Of a stretch of 64,000 bases of DNA, positions 60,401-64,000 are shown piece by piece (position 1 is the first letter of the stretch; each line of letters starts with the position of its first letter). Source of the DNA: Piper betle (Eukaryota > Streptophyta > Magnoliopsida > Piperales > Piperaceae). Location: assembly GCA_033002965.1 (NCBI GenBank), contig JAURVB010009280.1:86307-150306 (forward strand), read 5' to 3'. The translations under genes and the position numbers were made by a program. Under the pieces are notes generated by a model. That model was not told where the DNA came from. It saw only the letters and a list, made by a program, of their open reading frames with translations, and ran no database searches.

Positions 60401-60556
60401 ACTCAAATAAAGACCAAAAATAAGAGCCAAGACGACATAGTATTTAACCGGGAGGCACCAAGCACAGGAAAGATTAAGGTTGTGGCCTCACACATACCAT
60501 GCCATACATACGCATGTCACAAAAGTTTCAGGCAAGCAACTTGATCCGGGTCTAGA
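57479..60556 (-). repeat. 5' LTR of element F (over 3 kb), cut by element G
   Basis: Starts TGTAACACCCCAATTTG next to the PBS. The middle has the same architecture as LTR A (CATATATATAAG followed by an AACTACTAATA-type stretch). From 58950 it matches the fragment at 9385-11490. Its last part matches 44036-44285. It stops at 60556, where element G begins, before the LTR end. A second TGTAACACACC at 58950 leaves open that two abutting LTRs are present instead of one. Confidence 0.6.
59622..59831. repeat. Three 72-bp tandem repeats in LTR F
   Basis: ATACCTACACTG at 59622, 59694 and 59766, each followed by GGCTATTGCAAGCAATAAAG or a variant. The related fragment near 10440-10500 has one copy. Confidence 0.88.
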
Positions 60557-61501
60557 TGTTAGACTAATTTTAATAGCATGCAAGTGTACATGGTCGTAAC
60601 AAGTAATATAATGATAAATCGAGTATCGTCCCACAGGGAGATGAATTTCCTTAAATTAATTAAAGAAAATAAAATTAAGAACAAAACAAAAATAATTAAC
60701 CTAACAGAATCTAAATACTAACTTTAAATTAAAAGAGAAGTCAAAATTATAAAACTCGTTCTAGAGTCAAATTTCCCTTAACATGATTTTAATCTTCATC
60801 ATATCTTACTTCTTATCTTTTATTCCCTCGGATTGTCGATCTAGGATAATTATACGACATGGTGGCTCCGTTCCTTCATGCTTCCATTATTTTGCCTCAA
60901 TTTCTACCTCCCGGTGATAATTGATTGATCAACAAATAACGCTTAAGATTGCCCTTACAATCGCATACGGTGTTGTGTATCTTCCAACCACAACGACAAA
61001 CAAGTCAAAAGACTCGTCAGTATGATGAATTATCAATGACTAATCTTTTGACTTGTTTGTCGTTGTGGTCGGAAGATACACAACACCGTATGCGGTTGTA
61101 AGGCAATTCTTAATGCGTTATTTTGTTGATTAATCAATTATCACCGGGAGGTAGAAATTGAGGCAAAATAATAGAAGCATGAAGGAGCGGGAGCCACCAT
61201 GTCGTATAATTATCCTAGATCGACAATCCGAGGGAATAAAAGATAAGAGTAAGATATGATGAAGATTAAAATCATGTTAAGGGAAATTCGACTCTAGAAC
61301 GAGTTTTATAATTTTGACTTCTCTTTTAATTTAAAGTTAGTATTTAGATTCTGTTAAGTTAATTATTTTTGTTTTGTTCTTAATTTTATTTTCTTTAATT
61401 AATTTAAGGAAATTCATCTCCCTGTGGGACGATACTCGATTTATCATTATATTACTTGTTACGACCATGTACACTTGCATGCTATTAAAATTAGTCTAAC
61501 A
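60557..61501. repeat. 945-bp palindrome of LTR G
   Basis: Left arm 60557-61011 and right arm 61045-61501 are reverse complements with roughly a dozen differences in about 456 bp, around a 33-bp centre. The left copy including the centre corresponds to the first 488 bp of LTR C counted from its plus-strand left end. The right copy is the same segment inverted, and forms the 5' LTR of G. Confidence 0.95.
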
Positions 61502-61507
61502 AGTTTT

Positions 61508-61523
61508 TGGCGCCGTTGCCGGG
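61508..61523 (+). other. Primer-binding site of element G (tRNA-Asp)
   Basis: TGGCGCCGTTGCCGGG, complementary to the 3' end of plant tRNA-Asp, the usual Athila primer. The match resumes with GATCGAA after one extra base. Confidence 0.9.
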
Positions 61524-61741
61524 AGATCGAATTTTCTTAATTAATTTAGGATTAGAATTTTGAGTGTTTTCTTTTCTTTTTAGATTTTAGTGTCTGATTA
61601 TTTTTAAAAAAATAATAAAAATAAAAAAGAAAAAAAGGAAAAATAAACTATATCATTGTCTTCTTCCTTCTATTATTTATTATCATTTATTTATTAGTGA
61701 CGGTCACCCTTGTCTTCTTGTGATTCAAAGATTGAAAGGAC

Positions 61742-62974
61742 TTGAGAAACTTGTGTGCCGCTGGAAGAAGAGCACAAGAAGCCATAGAGGAAGAAGCCAT
61801 GCATTCATGGAGGACTACCGGAGTTTTAGAATTAGATGCACTTACTACTTTATCTGATCAGGTTAGTGCTTTAACTAATGAAGTTCAAATTCTTAATATA
61901 CAGAGACAGGTTAAGGCTGTGGAGCCAAGGTGTGAATGGTGTGGACAAGGACATTTTACAGGTCAATGTGCAACAGATCAAGTTAATTACGTAGGCAACT
62001 TTATTTGGAACAACAATCCCTATTCCAACACCTACAATGCGGGCTGGTGCAATAACCACAATTTTTCATGGAATAATTCTTCACAATCGGCTGCTGTCCC
62101 CAATAATCCACCACCACCATCACAGCATTATCAACCCCCTTCACTTTCTTTTCAGCAACAACAACCAGATTTGGTCCAAATGTTCAATTCCATGCAACAA
62201 ACCATGCAACAGACTATGCAACAATTTATGCAGAATCAGCAACAACAACAACAACAGTTTATGCAACAAGTTATGGTGCAATTAAACAAGGAACCAAGTG
62301 AGCGACCCAAGGGTGTACTTCCTAGCCAACCAGAACAACCAAGGAATGATGGTCAAGCTATAACAACCCAGAGTGGTATTACTTTACAGGAACCAATTCA
62401 GCCCAATGAAATTAAGGAAAATAATGAAAAACCAAATAACAAATATGAAATCAATACATTGGTTAGCTTACTCGGATGCAAAGGGGATCAGTTTAGTAAC
62501 TCATTACATAAATCGATAAATTCTCTTTGTGAAGAAGATATTGATGTGGATGAGATGGTTAAAGTATTAGATTCACAACCAATTTTGCCTCAACGATTAA
62601 AAGTTATGGAAACCTCAGATCTACCATTCCACAGATTGCTGCCATCAGTTGAAGTACCACCTATTTTGGAGCTAAAGCAACTTCCAAAACATCTCAGGTA
62701 TATTTTCTTAGGGCTTGATGACACTCTTCCTATTATTATATCTTCAGAGCTAACTATATTGCAGAAAGAGAAGCTGATTAAAATACTAAAAGATCACAAG
62801 TCAGCTATTGCTTGGACTATAGCAGACAAACATGGCATCTGGTGTGGTTGCTGGTCATTTTCTCCTGGACAGAAGTTTTTTCCACATGGTGCAATTGAAA
62901 TGAAGACTGAACAAAGGGATCGATCATTTAAAGTCAATAAAGCATGGGTCAAGTCCAAATTCAGTTATTCATGA
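61742..62974 (+). CDS. Fused Gag / pre-RT / integrase-tail ORF of element G (410 codons)
   Basis: One uninterrupted frame. Residues 25-58: end of capsid region (ALTTLSDQVSALTNEVQIL). 64-76: knuckle CEWCGQGHFTGQC. 79-110: VNYVGNF and NPYSNTYN. 139-180: Gln-rich (MQQTMQQTMQQFMQNQQ). 236-275: junction region where the protease should be; the active site is absent. 278-363: RT leader ending KSAIAWTIADK. 373-401: integrase tail (FSPGQK, then GAIEMKTEQRDRSFKVN). The Gag amino terminus, protease, RT catalytic part, RNase H and the integrase core are deleted, yet the joins stay in frame. It may bind nucleic acid but has no enzymatic domain. The start is the first Met; an earlier start cannot be excluded. 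Confidence 0.82.
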   Translation: MRNLCAAGRRAQEAIEEEAMHSWRTTGVLELDALTTLSDQVSALTNEVQILNIQRQVKAVEPRCEWCGQGHFTGQCATDQVNYVGNFIWNNNPYSNTYNAGWCNNHNFSWNNSSQSAAVPNNPPPPSQHYQPPSLSFQQQQPDLVQMFNSMQQTMQQTMQQFMQNQQQQQQQFMQQVMVQLNKEPSERPKGVLPSQPEQPRNDGQAITTQSGITLQEPIQPNEIKENNEKPNNKYEINTLVSLLGCKGDQFSNSLHKSINSLCEEDIDVDEMVKVLDSQPILPQRLKVMETSDLPFHRLLPSVEVPPILELKQLPKHLRYIFLGLDDTLPIIISSELTILQKEKLIKILKDHKSAIAWTIADKHGIWCGCWSFSPGQKFFPHGAIEMKTEQRDRSFKVNKAWVKSKFSYS

Positions 62975-64000
62975 TAATCATCCACCGACTAATGATATGA
63001 GGGAGTTCTCTTTCACTTCTTTTTCTTTATTTTTATTTTTGAGGACAATGTTTAGTTTAAGTTTGGGGGTGATGCCTTAATTTTATGCATATTGTTCATG
63101 CTTGACTCATGTTTAGATTTAGATATACATATATATAGTGTAGTTTAGTATAAAAATTTTATTATGCAATAGTATTTTAGTCTCTTGGTTCAATGATAGA
63201 TACATGTGAATTAGTCTTACCTTTCTTGGGAAAACTTGATTAATTGATATGAGGGATGAACTGAGTAAAAGATTGCATTTGAGAGTTGGTTCTCTACCTT
63301 ATAATATTTTCACAATCCTTTGGTTTAGATGATTTCAATGAATGTTTTGCAATAAGGATTGTACATGATGGTCATGACTTTTAGAATTTGCCCTAGCGAC
63401 TTTCGAGGCGAAATATTTGGTTTGCCATGTTGATGGAAAATGATATAGGCATTTCTTTTGATGAGTCTGGGCCTTTCTTCAAGCCTACCTAATATGAATT
63501 ATCCTTTGTACACAATTTCATGGCCTTTATTATACATATTTGTTTGATTACCCTTATTTTAGCCTTGGCCTTTTTATTGAAAATATATCTTGCTGTTTGA
63601 GTCCTAGCACCCTAGTGTTTTGAATTCGTTCTAAATTCTAACAGGGATGAAACTTTGAGTAGTATAGGGGAAGGCATTGCGTGTTATAGAGTGGTGATTG
63701 AGTAGATAGTGTGGACTTTCCTGACACTTTGCTTTGTAAAAAAAAAAAGAAAAAAGAAAAAAAGAAAAGAAAAGATGAGGCAATGATCCTCCACCAGTAA
63801 ACACAAGATGAAGCAAGAGTCTTCCACTGGTTTGAAAGAAAAGAGAAAAAGAAAAAGTAAAGAAACAATAGGTAGTCAATGGAAAACTCAAAGCAAAGTT
63901 AGTTCTTATACTGGGTCACTTCGATACCACATTTACGGAAGTTTGTGATCGTATTACTCAGATTTGTTAGCACACGTAACCTAAAACCAGCTAGTCACAC
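62975..64000 (+). other. 3' non-coding region of element G
   Basis: The stretch GTCAAGTCCAAATTCAGTTA and the following TTATTCATGATAATCATCC match element C downstream of its integrase. It includes a purine-rich block at 63738-63775 and again around 63835-63870, with poly-A/G runs. No ORF is supported. Confidence 0.75.

Larger units (their letters stand above)
60557..64000 (+). mobile_element. Element G: internally deleted Athila-like element with palindromic 5' end
   Basis: Partial 5' LTR 61045-61501 ending CTAACA, tRNA-Asp PBS (61508-61523), leader, a fused 410-codon ORF and a 3' non-coding region with the Athila-type AAGTTTGGGGGTGATGCC (63058). It is related to element C in LTR, Gag knuckle, RT leader and integrase tail. 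The 3' LTR lies beyond the window. The left end is an inverted LTR copy (60557-61044), so the outer terminus is the U5 end TGTTAGAC rather than the U3 end. Confidence 0.87.

Noticed and set aside
58950..60556. Independent LTR starting TGTAACACACC at 58950
   Set aside because: Not fully excluded, but no PBS, polypurine tract or target duplication marks 58950, so it is kept as part of LTR F.
61012..61044. CRISPR-like or phage-like palindromic repeat
   Set aside because: There is one inverted pair only, made of LTR sequence, in a plant genome context.
62836..62880. Idea that the deletion joins in G are exon junctions of a spliced, retro-copied RNA
   Set aside because: In element C one left border looks like a donor (AAG before GTATTG), but the matching right border has no AG, and another join contains filler bases. 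Plain deletions explain it better.

Overview
The window is plant nuclear DNA, most likely from a eudicot. The grounds are Ty3/gypsy chromovirus-type and Athila-type polyproteins, Copia remnants, TRIM elements, primer-binding sites (PBS) matching plant initiator tRNA-Met and tRNA-Asp, and an AT-rich background with scattered CpG-to-TpG decay. I find no convincing host gene, tRNA, rRNA or CRISPR array. The 64 kb is almost entirely retrotransposon sequence, much of it nested.

Layout. 1-7452: minus-strand gypsy element A, cut by the left window edge, with gag, PR, RT, RNase H, a rearranged PBS and a 3.4-kb 5' LTR. 7453-13281: an older mosaic made of a Copia LTR, a fragment of a long LTR shared with element F, and a decayed RT/RNase H piece. 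13282-40822: minus-strand element B, same family as A, opened by two insertions. The first is a solo LTR (17177-19877, TSD GCCTG). The second is minus-strand Athila-like element C (20577-36893, TSD GTGGT). Element C's own 5' LTR holds plus-strand gypsy element D (29344-36831, TSD CCCAG). The order of insertion is B, then C, then D. The solo LTR belongs to D's LTR family.

40823-44035: an unidentified coding remnant, a Copia 5' fragment, then a tandem LTR-internal-LTR array of a small TRIM-like element. 44036-60556: probably one old minus-strand gypsy element F (3' LTR end at 44.0-44.3 kb, gag zinc knuckle at 47.2 kb, PBS and 5' LTR at 57.46-60.56 kb). It is interrupted by element E (about 48.5-57.4 kb, LTRs of about 2.6-2.8 kb around a non-coding or ruined interior). 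A complete single TRIM (46175-46637, TSD GGGGT) also lies inside it. 60557-64000: plus-strand Athila-like derivative G. It begins with a 945-bp near-perfect palindrome made of its own LTR and carries one 410-codon ORF that fuses gag, pre-RT and the integrase tail after internal deletions. It runs off the right edge.

Most coding regions are broken by in-frame stops and frameshifts and are annotated as pseudogenes. The two open frames of note are D gag and the fused G ORF. The most unusual structures are the palindromic LTR of G, the tandem TRIM array, the inverted PBS cluster of A, an in-frame TAG at the same protease site in both A and B, and a hairpin-bearing tandem repeat inside the D-family LTR.
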